Shown here piece by piece: positions 1-6,004 of a stretch of 10,986 nt of DNA. Numbering within the stretch: the stretch's first letter is position 1; each line of letters opens with the position of its first letter. The position numbers and the translations under genes were made by a program. Under the pieces are notes generated by a model that had not been told where the DNA came from, ran no database searches, and worked only from the letters and a program-made list of their open reading frames with translations. This stretch comes from GWB1-37-8 sp964603935 (GTDB taxonomy: Bacteria > Patescibacteriota > Microgenomatia > Levybacterales > UBA12049): positions 1 to 10,986 of the forward strand of contig CAZRWL010000027.1 in the NCBI GenBank assembly GCA_964603935.1. Direction: 5' to 3'.

Positions 1-276
1 GAACCTATTTTGGGCTCAATTCTTTTGGAAATAAAAAAAGCCCTGGCTTTTTATTCACAAAAGTACAAAGACGATTCTATAATTCAGCAGATATTATTAT
101 CCGGGGGCACTGCTAAGCTTCCGGGAATAGATCTGTTTTTCGCGGAAAATTCGGGGATAGAAACCGTAGTTGCAAATCCCTGGAAAATTTTCTCAAACCA
201 AAAAATTCCGGCAGAAATACTTAATGGGACTTCCGACTATACAATTGCTTTGGGACTTGCAATGAGGGATATATGA
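1..276 (+). CDS. pilM: Type IV pilus assembly protein PilM, C-terminal part (5' end outside window)
   Basis: The frame is open from base 1, so the gene begins upstream; about 91 C-terminal residues are visible. PilM is an actin-like (FtsA/MreB fold) cytoplasmic ATPase that binds the N-terminal tail of PilN and links the pilus motor to the inner-membrane PilNO platform. What is seen here is the last nucleotide-binding part of the fold: the phosphate/adenosine loop ILLSGGTAKLPGI, then an NPW segment matching the family NP(F/W) motif, then the terminal YTIALGLAMR helix that matches the usual 'AIGLALR' ending. Its TGA stop overlaps the pilN ATG (ATGA at 273-276), so the two are probably translationally coupled. 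The identity is supported by the following pilN and pilO genes. Confidence 0.9.
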   Translation, partial: EPILGSILLEIKKALAFYSQKYKDDSIIQQILLSGGTAKLPGIDLFFAENSGIETVVANPWKIFSNQKIPAEILNGTSDYTIALGLAMRDI

Positions 277-806
277 GCGCCAACATAAATCTTCTTTTAC
301 CTAAAGACGACGAATCTTTGAAAAGGAAAAGGAAAGCCAGGGTTCTTAATATTTCCGCGATTTTGTTTGTGTTTGCCACCGTCTTAATGTCTATTGTTGT
401 TTTTTTGTTAATTCAAGCGGTTAGCCCTGTTTCCATAAAGGAGGAACAGGAAGATATTTTGAGAAAATTGTCTCAATTCCAGGACAAGCAAACAAAGCTT
501 TTAGCGGTAAATAATAAAATAGAAAGCATTTCTGAAATTCTTGAAAAGAGAAAGGATTTACATCTCGTAACCAGCGCTATTCTTTCAAAAATACCGAATA
601 ATTTGTCAATAGACAGTTTGGAAATAGACGGTAAAACTGTTTCTATGACAGTTCAATCTGCCTCGCTTTTTTCTATTGGTGAATTAATTAATAACCTGAC
701 AGACATGGTTAGAAAAAAGGAAATATTAAGCTCTTTGACTCTTAGTTCGTTAGCTTTTAATGAAAACGGAAAAAATTATCAAGCTGCCGTAAGGGCTGAG
801 TTATAA
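273..806 (+). CDS. pilN: Type IV pilus inner-membrane protein PilN
   Basis: A 177-aa bitopic membrane protein of the pilus alignment complex. The N-terminus carries ANINLLLPKDD (residues 3-13), the conserved PilN 'INLLP' motif that docks into PilM. A basic stretch (KRKRKAR, 17-23) precedes one transmembrane helix at about 26-50. Residues 55-95 are charged and coiled-coil-like, and the rest has the alternating pattern of the periplasmic ferredoxin-like domain that pairs with PilO. The length is typical for PilN. The start overlaps the pilM stop by 4 bp. In a single-membrane cell, as CPR are thought to be, the C-terminal domain would face outside the cytoplasmic membrane; that topology is inference. 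Confidence 0.9.
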   Translation: MSANINLLLPKDDESLKRKRKARVLNISAILFVFATVLMSIVVFLLIQAVSPVSIKEEQEDILRKLSQFQDKQTKLLAVNNKIESISEILEKRKDLHLVTSAILSKIPNNLSIDSLEIDGKTVSMTVQSASLFSIGELINNLTDMVRKKEILSSLTLSSLAFNENGKNYQAAVRAEL

Positions 807-810
807 AATT

Positions 811-1455
811 ATGGATGGAAAAATAGACACGGACTTAAAATCAATAAAGTTTATTTTGGAAAGAAACAAGCTCTATATAGCTCCGGTAGCTATTATGCTG
901 ATTTGCGTTATCCTTTTTTTTCAATTTATACTTCCGCAATTCAACATGATATTTACGGCAAAAGAAAATGCCCGGGAAGACTTGTTGAAATTGGATGTTT
1001 TGAGAGAGGATTTACGTATGCTTTCCGGCATTGATGAAAGTTCCCTTGATTCACAGCTTGAAATTTTAAACCACGCTTTGCCTTCCGAGAAAGATTTTGA
1101 CGGGATACTAAATGCCATAAATTCTTCGGCTGACGGACAGGGCGCTATTCTTGGATCGTATTCTTTTGCGGTCGGGGATTTGTCCGGAGCGCAAGGAACT
1201 GATAAGTTTCCGACAATTCAATTGTCTGTACCTGTTAATTCGGATGCTTCCACGGTCAATAAATTTTTGGGAGCAATAAGCAAAAGCCTGCCTTTGTCTG
1301 AAATCTCTCTCGTAAGAATAGGAGGAAGAGCATCTACCGTAAATTTGTCATTTTATTATAAGCCGGCATTTTCCGCGAATATTAAAAATCTTCGTATAAG
1401 TCCCTTATCTTCCAAGGGGCTTTCATTGATAGAGCAATTAAGGAGTTTTAAGTAA
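811..1455 (+). CDS. pilO: Type IV pilus inner-membrane protein PilO
   Basis: A 214-aa protein 4 nt downstream of pilN. It has a short cytoplasmic N-terminus, one transmembrane helix (about 21-43), a coiled-coil-like segment (about 45-75) and a C-terminal domain (about 95-190) with the strand pattern of the PilO ferredoxin-like fold, including FPTIQLSVPVNSD, matching the family 'i.l.v.G.y..i..FL..l' region. PilO dimerises with PilN to form the periplasmic scaffold between motor and pilus. Sequence similarity in this family is low, so the call rests partly on gene order pilM-pilN-pilO and the matching architecture. The last 18 bp overlap the 3' end of trmD on the opposite strand, so there is no intergenic terminator between them. 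Confidence 0.87.
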   Translation: MDGKIDTDLKSIKFILERNKLYIAPVAIMLICVILFFQFILPQFNMIFTAKENAREDLLKLDVLREDLRMLSGIDESSLDSQLEILNHALPSEKDFDGILNAINSSADGQGAILGSYSFAVGDLSGAQGTDKFPTIQLSVPVNSDASTVNKFLGAISKSLPLSEISLVRIGGRASTVNLSFYYKPAFSANIKNLRISPLSSKGLSLIEQLRSFK

Positions 1456-2160
1456 GTCAGGGCGAAGCTTCATAGTCATTTCGATAGATGTTTTTTGCCT
1501 CCACTCTTTAATTTTTCCATGATTTCCTTCCAGCAGAACAGAAGGAACCTTGAAATTTTTGTAAATATCGGGTTTGGTATACTGCGGGTATTCAAGGTAT
1601 TGTCCCGCCGCGCCTGCGGGCCCGCCTGCCGGACGGGCAGGCAGGGAAAAAGATTCGGAACTGGTAACTCCTTTTTTCAGAACACCGTCTATAAGTCTTA
1701 TTACAGCGTCTGTTACGAGCATTGCAGGAATTTCTCCGCCAGTTACTATGAAATCTCCGATAGACAACTCTTCGTTTATAAATTTTTTTACTCTTTCATC
1801 AACTCCTTCATACCGTCCGCAAACAAGAATTAGGTGTTTAAGGCAAGATAGTTCTTGAGCTTTTTTTTGGTTAAATGTTTTACCATGAGGGCTTAGAAGG
1901 ATAACTTTTTGTTCTTCTGTATTTAGATTCTTATTTTTTGTTTTAGCAATTGCTTTTTCCAGAACATCAACTCTTAATATCATGCCGATTCCTCCTCCGT
2001 ATGGCTTGTCGTCAACAACTTTGTGTTTTCCAATACCAAAATCCCTTATATTTACAAAGTTTATTGAAATTTGTTTTTTTGCTTTCGCATTTTTAATAAT
2101 TGAATGGTCGAAGGGCCCGCTAAACATTTCGGGAAAAAGAGTCAGAATGGAAATTTTCAT
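1438..2160 (-). CDS. trmD: tRNA (guanine-N1)-methyltransferase TrmD, with an in-frame GC-rich insertion
   Basis: A 240-aa SPOUT methyltransferase that makes m1G37 in tRNAs reading CNN/GGG codons, using S-adenosylmethionine and preventing +1 frameshifting. Visible landmarks: MKISILTLFPEMF start, PYGGGIGM (53-60, family GGGPGM with Pro replaced by Ile), the trefoil-knot SAM-binding segments LVCGRYEGVDERV (112-124) and SIGDFIVTGGE (133-143), LEYPQYTKP (189-197) and PSVLLEGNHGKI (206-217). The interdomain loop contains a foreign-looking block, LPARPAGGPAGAAGQY (173-188), where relatives have about three residues between SFS and LEYPQYT. The loop acid that is Asp in H. influenzae TrmD aligns with Glu169 here. 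The start is 6 nt after the khpA stop, with no clear Shine-Dalgarno sequence. It is the last gene of the rpmF-trmD operon. Confidence 0.96.
   Translation of the reverse strand: MKISILTLFPEMFSGPFDHSIIKNAKAKKQISINFVNIRDFGIGKHKVVDDKPYGGGIGMILRVDVLEKAIAKTKNKNLNTEEQKVILLSPHGKTFNQKKAQELSCLKHLILVCGRYEGVDERVKKFINEELSIGDFIVTGGEIPAMLVTDAVIRLIDGVLKKGVTSSESFSLPARPAGGPAGAAGQYLEYPQYTKPDIYKNFKVPSVLLEGNHGKIKEWRQKTSIEMTMKLRPDLLKTP
1597..1644 (-). repeat. GC-rich palindromic insertion inside trmD
   Basis: Bases 1604-1646 are 88% G+C (38 of 43) in surroundings of roughly one-third G+C. The block holds a perfect palindrome GCGGGCCCGC (1616-1625) and a 7-bp hairpin, GCCTGCC (1624-1630) with GGCAGGC (1636-1642) around a 5-nt loop. 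It encodes TrmD residues 173-188, rich in Pro, Ala and Gly, at the interdomain loop, and keeps the frame. It looks like a small dispersed palindromic element that has entered a coding sequence, comparable in kind to Rickettsia palindromic elements. From memory, similar CCTGCCGG-type repeats occur in CPR genomes, but I cannot check that here. Confidence 0.7.
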
Positions 2161-2166
2161 ACAGAA

Positions 2167-2406
2167 TTAGGAGGAGGCTTCAATTAAGGAAACATTTATT
2201 TTTTTATTCTGCTTTATTGCAGAAATCTTTACAACATTTCTGATAGCTCTTATTACCTTGCCGCCTTTGCCGATAATTTTTCCCATGTCGGAAGGATCAA
2301 CCTTAACAGAAAAGTTTGTCATATCAGCATCTTCTGTTTCGGAAATCTCTACTTTTTCAGGATTGTCAACGATTTGGGAGATAATATATTCCAATGCTTT
2401 TTTCAT
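2167..2406 (-). CDS. khpA: KH-domain RNA-binding protein KhpA (YlqC family)
   Basis: A 79-aa single KH-domain protein. The GxxG RNA-gripping loop is GKGG (residues 46-49) in the segment MGKIIGKGGKVIRAIR, as in KhpA/YlqC. The family is a small RNA chaperone that often pairs with KhpB (Jag) and lies between rpsP and trmD (or rimM), as it does here. I chose the ATG at 2404-2406 (MKKALEYII), since the family starts there and it lies 5 nt after the rpsP stop. A longer in-frame start at 2469 would add 21 basic residues overlapping the end of rpsP and is not credible. A conserved rimM gene is absent between rpsP and trmD. Confidence 0.9.
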   Translation of the reverse strand: MKKALEYIISQIVDNPEKVEISETEDADMTNFSVKVDPSDMGKIIGKGGKVIRAIRNVVKISAIKQNKKINVSLIEASS

Positions 2407-2411
2407 ATATT

Positions 2412-2642
2412 TTAGCTCAATACGATTTTTTCTACAGTCGCGCTTGGTATTGCTCCTTTTGAGAGCCAATAATCGTACCTTGCTTTATCGATTTTTTTAT
2501 TTTGTTCTTTTTCTCTTTTCTCGTACCAGCCGAGCGTCTCTATGGGTTTTCCGTCGCGCCTGTATCTTTTTTCCGTTACTACAACGCGATATCTTCCTTC
2601 CCCTCTTTTTCCTATTTTTGATAATCTTATTACAACAGACAT
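2412..2642 (-). CDS. rpsP: 30S ribosomal protein S16
   Basis: A 76-aa small-subunit protein that stabilises the 16S rRNA 5' and central domains. It begins MSVVIRLSKIGKRGEGRYRVVV, the standard S16 start, followed by the RRDGKPIETLGWY segment (29-41) and a C-terminal WLSKGAIPSATVEKIV segment matching the usual 'WL..GA.PT.tV..ll'. Length is normal for a short S16. The ATG (2640-2642) lies only 2 bp from the N-gap, but the protein is complete. A second copy of its first 18 codons appears past the gap as an assembly duplicate. In the repaired sequence the rnc stop lies 31 nt upstream. Confidence 0.95.
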   Translation of the reverse strand: MSVVIRLSKIGKRGEGRYRVVVTEKRYRRDGKPIETLGWYEKREKEQNKKIDKARYDYWLSKGAIPSATVEKIVLS

Positions 2643-2644
2643 AT
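2590..2644. repeat. 55-bp duplicate flanking the gap, left copy (real rpsP 5' end)
   Basis: This segment covers the rpsP start and first codons and matches 2745-2799 base for base. It is the end of one contig. The most economical repair joins 2644 directly to 2800, removing 155 bp. Confidence 0.93.
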
Positions 2645-2744
2645 NNNNNNNNNNNNNNNNNNNNNNNNNNNNNNNNNNNNNNNNNNNNNNNNNNNNNNNN
2701 NNNNNNNNNNNNNNNNNNNNNNNNNNNNNNNNNNNNNNNNNNNN
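2645..2744. other. Scaffold gap of 100 N
   Basis: Exactly 100 N, the default size for a gap of unknown length. The 55 bp before it and the 55 bp after it are identical, so the two contigs overlap and the gap very likely contains no missing sequence. Confidence 0.97.
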
Positions 2745-2799
2745 TATCTTCCTTCCCCTCTTTTTCCTATTTTTGATAATCTTATTACAACAGACATAT
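2745..2799. repeat. 55-bp duplicate flanking the gap, right copy (assembly artefact)
   Basis: An exact copy of 2590-2644, holding an apparent truncated rpsP start (ATG at 2795-2797, minus strand) that runs into the Ns. A shared end of 55 bp fits the k-mer overlap of a de Bruijn assembly with k of about 55; that reading is inference. It should not be annotated as a pseudogene. Confidence 0.9.
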
Positions 2800-2828
2800 T
2801 TTAACTTTGAATTTAAATTATACCATCT

Positions 2829-3485
2829 TTATGCTTTGGTCTCAAGGGCTCTTTGAGCCGCAGTCTCTTCTGCTGTTTGCTTGGATTTACCAGTTCCTTC
2901 GCCCAAGATTTTCCCATTTACATATACGCCTACTTTGAAAATTTTCGCATGCGCAGGGCCTGTTTCTTCCAGTACTTTATAAACAGGAGAATTTTGTTTT
3001 CCGGCCTGAATTTTTTCCTGAAGCAAGCTTTTAGGATCTTTAAACGTTTTTCTGTCCACCAGTTTTTGTATTTTTGGGAAAAGAAAAGTTCTAAGAAATT
3101 TGACTACAGCCTGTAAGCCCTGATCTAAAAAAAGCGCTCCGATATATGCTTCGAAACTATTTTCAAGCAAAGTTGCATTCTCCCGTCCTTTGGATTCCTC
3201 TTCTCCTTTGGAGAGCTTTAAGAGTTTGCCCATATTTAATTCCTTGGCAGTCTCGGATAGGCTTTTCGTGTTAACCATAAGTGACCTTAAATTCGTTAGG
3301 GTTCCTTCATCAAACTCGGGGTATGTTTCGTACAAGTAATTGGAAACCGTAAAGGAAAGTATGCTATCCCCCAGAAATTCAAGTCTTTCATTGGATGAAA
3401 CTCTTTGTTTGGCTTCATTCAAGTACGACCGATGTGTAAAAGCTTCTTCAAAAAGTTTGGGATTTTTTAATTTTAGAAGTATCAT
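2829..3485 (-). CDS. rnc: Ribonuclease III
   Basis: A 218-aa double-strand-specific endoribonuclease that processes rRNA precursors and structured mRNAs. The N-terminal endonuclease domain (about 1-145) holds the signature NERLEFLGDS (32-41) with catalytic Glu33, Glu36 and Asp40, and a second half-site LLENSFEAYIGALFLDQG (106-123) with Glu112. The position that is Asp114 in E. coli RNase III is Asn109 here. The C-terminal double-stranded-RNA-binding domain (about 148-216) starts DPKSLLQEKIQ and ends with GKSKQTAEETAAQRAL, the usual dsRBD helix. The ATG overlaps the nusB TGA (ATGA, 3482-3485). The gene lies between nusB and rpsP in an RNA-maturation operon, which fits its role. Confidence 0.96.
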   Translation of the reverse strand: MILLKLKNPKLFEEAFTHRSYLNEAKQRVSSNERLEFLGDSILSFTVSNYLYETYPEFDEGTLTNLRSLMVNTKSLSETAKELNMGKLLKLSKGEEESKGRENATLLENSFEAYIGALFLDQGLQAVVKFLRTFLFPKIQKLVDRKTFKDPKSLLQEKIQAGKQNSPVYKVLEETGPAHAKIFKVGVYVNGKILGEGTGKSKQTAEETAAQRALETKA

Positions 3486-3823
3486 AATATATTCCCCAAC
3501 GCACCGTTCACAAAAGAGGGGCTCGTTTCTCCTCCGTACTCTTTGGCAAGCTCAATTGCTTCATCAATGATTACCTTTGGAGGCTCTTTCTTGGCAATCA
3601 AAAGTTCGTAAATCGCAAGTCTTAATATTGCCAGATCAACTTTATTTATCTTATCTATGGAAAACTCCGGCGCCGCGGATTCGATTTTTCTATCGATAAA
3701 ATCTTTGTGAGTCAGCACGGCCTTTGTGTTATTGTTTACAATTTGTTTGTGGAAATCTATTTTAAATAAACTCTCAACTATCTTTTGCCGTTTTTTATGC
3801 CGGGGATCCAAAGAAGTTTTCAT
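3482..3823 (-). CDS. nusB: Transcription antitermination factor NusB
   Basis: A 113-aa all-helical protein that, with NusE (S10), binds boxA in rRNA leader transcripts and supports antitermination. The N-terminus DPRHKKRQKIVESLFKIDF resembles the basic R/K-rich first helix of NusB, and the C-terminal half carries the best-conserved parts: DKINKVDLAILRLAIYELL, KVIIDEAIELAKEYGG and the terminal FVNGALGNIL, matching the family 'FVNGVLdki' ending. It is shorter than the typical 130-140 aa, because the helix between the N- and C-terminal halves is abbreviated. It starts 3 nt after the rpmF stop and its stop overlaps rnc. Confidence 0.92.
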   Translation of the reverse strand: MKTSLDPRHKKRQKIVESLFKIDFHKQIVNNNTKAVLTHKDFIDRKIESAAPEFSIDKINKVDLAILRLAIYELLIAKKEPPKVIIDEAIELAKEYGGETSPSFVNGALGNIL

Positions 3824-3826
3824 ATC

Positions 3827-4045
3827 TTAGGCGGTTTTTCCACCTGCCGGCGGATTTTTTTCCTTCGCCTTTATAGTCAAAATCTGTTTTCCATTATAAA
3901 ACCCGCATTTTTTGCAAATCATGTGCGGTAAAATTGCAGCTTTGCAATTCGGGCAAGCAACAGAACTTACAATCCCGAGTTTTATACTTGCTCGTCTTTT
4001 TCCCTGTCTTGCCCGTGAATGTCTTTTTTTCGGTTCATGCGGCAT
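3827..4045 (-). CDS. rpmF: 50S ribosomal protein L32
   Basis: A 72-aa large-subunit protein. It starts MPHEPKKRHSRARQGKRRAS, the basic N-terminal arm of L32, and contains a zinc ribbon CPNC-X9-CKKC with Cys31, Cys34, Cys44 and Cys47 all present, so it is the zinc-binding form. I chose the ATG at 4043-4045. A start at 4099 would add 18 non-conserved residues and would place the promoter inside the gene. A strong promoter ends 10 nt before this ATG, leaving almost no leader. The last residues, PPAGGKTA, come from a GC-rich patch (3840-3853) unlike the rest of the gene. First gene of the rpmF-nusB-rnc-rpsP-khpA-trmD run. Confidence 0.93.
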   Translation of the reverse strand: MPHEPKKRHSRARQGKRRASIKLGIVSSVACPNCKAAILPHMICKKCGFYNGKQILTIKAKEKNPPAGGKTA

Positions 4046-4055
4046 AGCAAAGTTG

Positions 4056-4084
4056 ATTATAGCAGTTTCCAAAAACATTCTCAA
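4056..4084 (-). promoter_or_regulatory. Sigma-70-type promoter for the rpmF operon
   Basis: On the minus strand: -35 TTGAGA (4079-4084), 17-nt spacer, -10 TATAAT (4056-4061), with TG three bases ahead of the -10 (extended -10). The rpmF ATG is 10 nt downstream, so transcription would start only about 4-5 nt before the start codon. Confidence 0.8.
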
Positions 4085-4100
4085 GCGCTCGAATTGCAAT

Positions 4101-4137
4101 TTTCACCCTTGGGGTGAGTGCGTAGTTACACCTGCGG
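4101..4137 (+). repeat. REP-like repeat, copy 1
   Basis: A 37-bp repeat beginning TTTCACCCTTGGGGTGAG and ending TTACACCTGCGG. It has a hairpin CACCC (4104-4108), loop TTG, GGGTG (4112-4116), followed by GTAG (4122-4125). It is identical to copy 3 over the 34 bp from CACCC to the end. It starts 7 nt past the stop of the 60-aa membrane protein gene and lies just upstream of the rpmF promoter. Confidence 0.92.
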
Positions 4138-4144
4138 ATAAAAA

Positions 4145-4327
4145 TTAGCCTTTGGGGATTTTGAAGCCGAAATAAGCAAAGATTACTGTTGCCAAAAACG
4201 CTGTTCCCATCACGTTAGTAACGTCAGCCTTGGTATAAATGATGACAAAAGCTGTTGCCAGCCATTGAATAACAATTGCGATTGCCACCCACGGATACTT
4301 GCTATAGAAATTTAAGAATTTATCCAT
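4145..4327 (-). CDS. Small two-helix membrane protein downstream of the UbiB-like gene
   Basis: A 60-aa protein of unknown function. Two hydrophobic segments are seen at about 13-32 (PWVAIAIVIQWLATAFVIIY) and 39-57, joined by a short polar turn (TKADVTN), with a basic end IPKG. It starts 8 nt after the stop of the UbiB-like gene, so it is probably co-translated with it. Its first helix matches that of the 50-aa protein on the other side of the UbiB gene: (K/R)YPWV..., W(L/V)AT and a following aliphatic run, so the two look like diverged paralogues. The alternation of W/Y at helix ends suggests both ends lie at the membrane surface. No family is recognised. Confidence 0.78.
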   Translation of the reverse strand: MDKFLNFYSKYPWVAIAIVIQWLATAFVIIYTKADVTNVMGTAFLATVIFAYFGFKIPKG

Positions 4328-4335
4328 ACAAAATT

Positions 4336-5838
4336 CTAACTGTCAATTGAATTATATTCTTTAAACTTGTCTTTGACAAGTTTGTATAAGGGAGGATCTA
4401 TTTCAGTTAAATATGACAGCCAATTGTTCAGTTTCTCTATGGCTTTTTCCCTATTTATTCTCTTGAATAAGGGCGCATAGTCGTCTTCGTCCAATAAAGT
4501 CTCTTCAGGATGGATTTTGAGAAACTCTTTCATTTCCTCGGCTAATTTATAGTTATAATTTAGCTCTTTTGACAAAAATCCCACCAAGCTAAGCAGTCTA
4601 ATAAATAATACGCCCTGCTTTGGAAGCTTAACTTTATATTTTCGTCCAGCTTTTATTATTTCTAGATAATATACAACATAATCTTTTTTCATTAGTCCTA
4701 TTTCCTTTTTACCGATAGAAGAAAGTCTATAAACTGTTTCGGAGAAATGTTCGGATAGTAAATTAAGAATTTCTTCTAATCTTTTTTGGGAAGTGGTTGC
4801 GGGTAAAGAGCTTCCTATAATACTTTTCAACTCTTCGCTTGAGAAATTTGCGAAGTGAAATATGACGTCCCTTAATCTAGTAGGCGCGTCTGTTTTAAGA
4901 GAAGATGTAATTGATTTCACAAAGGCTGCTTTATTATAGCTAATAGACTCCCCGATTATTCCAAAATCTAGGAGGGCTAATTTATTATTTTTGAGAATTA
5001 AAATATTGCCGGGGTGCGGATCTGCATGAAATATGTCATCCATAAAAAATTCTCTTAGAAATTCTTGAGTGTATACGCTTGGAATTTTTTTAATATCAAT
5101 ACCTCTTTTTTTAAGCTTTTCCGGCGTCAGTCTTCCGTCTTTTAACCCCAGCAGAACTCTGCTTAAGGGAATACCTTCAATGTAATCCTCAACCAGAATC
5201 TTTTTGGTGGAAATTTGAGGGTAAACTCTTGGAATTACAATGTCTTTATTAACGGAAACATTTTTGTACATTTTTCGTATGTTTTCAGCTTCTATTTCAT
5301 AATCTAATTCTTGAAGCGTCCATCTTTTAAATTCTTCGGCAAACTCATCCCAGGGAAGAGCGTCTATCTTGAAGAATAAATCTGCAAAAAACGCAAGAAT
5401 ATCAATCAAGAAAAAATCTGCAGAGACCTTATCCTCTATTCCGGGGCGAAGCACCTTTACTGCGACTATATGATCGTTTTCAAGTTTTGCTCCATGAACC
5501 TGGCCAAAGGAAGCTGATGCAAAAGGCTTTTTTTGGAAATCTTTAAAAATTTTCTGGGGTGTTGCTCCTAATTCCTGAAGAAAAATCCTCTCTACGTCTT
5601 CATAAGGGAAAGGCTTGACGTTGTCAAATAAGCTAATCATTTCCAGAGCATATTCCTTGGGTAAGACATCGACTCTCAAAGCCAAAAGTTGGCCAAACTT
5701 TATAAAAGATCCCCCTGCTTCTTCGAAAAAATGTTTTAAAATTTTCTGTTTGGGCTTTCTGTATAGGCCAAATTTTATCGAAAGATAAATGAAGGAATAT
5801 TTAACAAGCAAAACTAGAATGTAGAAAAATCGCAACAT
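4336..5838 (-). CDS. UbiB/ABC1-family atypical protein kinase-like protein
   Basis: A 500-aa member of the ABC1/ADCK/UbiB family, an atypical kinase-like fold with ATPase activity, linked to quinone or lipid metabolism in other organisms. Family landmarks are intact: KFGQ (47-50) of the KxGQ inhibitory helix, the Ala-rich nucleotide loop ASASFGQVH (107-115), the lysine of VAVKVLRP (Lys128), the catalytic-loop analogue HADPHPGN (271-278, with Asp273 and Asn278) and DFG (291-293). The N-terminus (5-25) is hydrophobic and probably a membrane anchor; a second hydrophobic stretch is at 409-421. CPR bacteria generally lack ubiquinone synthesis, so the UbiB name should not imply that pathway. It lies between two small membrane proteins, 7 and 8 nt apart, in one operon. 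Confidence 0.93.
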   Translation of the reverse strand: MLRFFYILVLLVKYSFIYLSIKFGLYRKPKQKILKHFFEEAGGSFIKFGQLLALRVDVLPKEYALEMISLFDNVKPFPYEDVERIFLQELGATPQKIFKDFQKKPFASASFGQVHGAKLENDHIVAVKVLRPGIEDKVSADFFLIDILAFFADLFFKIDALPWDEFAEEFKRWTLQELDYEIEAENIRKMYKNVSVNKDIVIPRVYPQISTKKILVEDYIEGIPLSRVLLGLKDGRLTPEKLKKRGIDIKKIPSVYTQEFLREFFMDDIFHADPHPGNILILKNNKLALLDFGIIGESISYNKAAFVKSITSSLKTDAPTRLRDVIFHFANFSSEELKSIIGSSLPATTSQKRLEEILNLLSEHFSETVYRLSSIGKKEIGLMKKDYVVYYLEIIKAGRKYKVKLPKQGVLFIRLLSLVGFLSKELNYNYKLAEEMKEFLKIHPEETLLDEDDYAPLFKRINREKAIEKLNNWLSYLTEIDPPLYKLVKDKFKEYNSIDS

Positions 5839-5845
5839 TTAAAGC

Positions 5846-5998
5846 TCAATTTCGGGCAAAACCCAAAAAGAAAATAGTTAAGACCGTAACAGAAGCATAG
5901 ATATAGAGAATAGTTGGATTGACAAGATTAAATCCTATTACCATTAAGGTGGCTACCCATACCCCGCAAATAGATAGACAAACCCAAGGATAACGCAT
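5846..5998 (-). CDS. Small two-helix membrane protein upstream of the UbiB-like gene
   Basis: A 50-aa protein from the ATG at 5996-5998: MRYPWV, then hydrophobic segments at about 5-23 and 27-46 separated by NLVNP. It resembles the 60-aa protein at 4145-4327 (YPWV, W-V/L-AT). No family is recognised. A GTG in the same frame at 6044-6046 would give 66 aa, but it lies inside REP-like copy 2 and upstream of a -10 box that sits 6 nt before the ATG, so I prefer the short form. Against this, the paralogue has nine residues before its KYPWV. The stop is 7 nt ahead of the UbiB-like gene. Confidence 0.68.
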   Translation of the reverse strand: MRYPWVCLSICGVWVATLMVIGFNLVNPTILYIYASVTVLTIFFLGFARN

Positions 5999-6004
5999 AA
6001 TTAA

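Noticed and set aside
1403..1420. CCCTT/AAGGG hairpin near the end of pilO as a terminator
   Set aside because: Only a 5-bp stem with a 7-nt loop, inside the coding region, and no T-tract on the relevant side of either strand.
1495..1858. Plus-strand open frames across trmD
   Set aside because: They are antisense to a fully conserved TrmD and encode no recognisable protein.
2407..2469. Longer N-terminus for KhpA from the start at 2469
   Set aside because: It overlaps the rpsP coding region and adds a basic stretch absent from the KH-domain family.
2745..2797. Truncated second rpsP as a pseudogene
   Set aside because: It is part of an exact 55-bp duplicate at a scaffold gap, best explained as assembly overlap.
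3668..3679. GC-rich CCGGCGCCGCGG in nusB as a further inserted palindrome
   Set aside because: Only 12 bp, no match to the trmD element beyond composition, and no clear extra residues in NusB.
4046..4099. Longer N-terminus for L32 from the start at 4099
   Set aside because: The extra 18 residues have no L32 character and would cover a strong promoter; the conserved protein begins MPHEPKKRHS.
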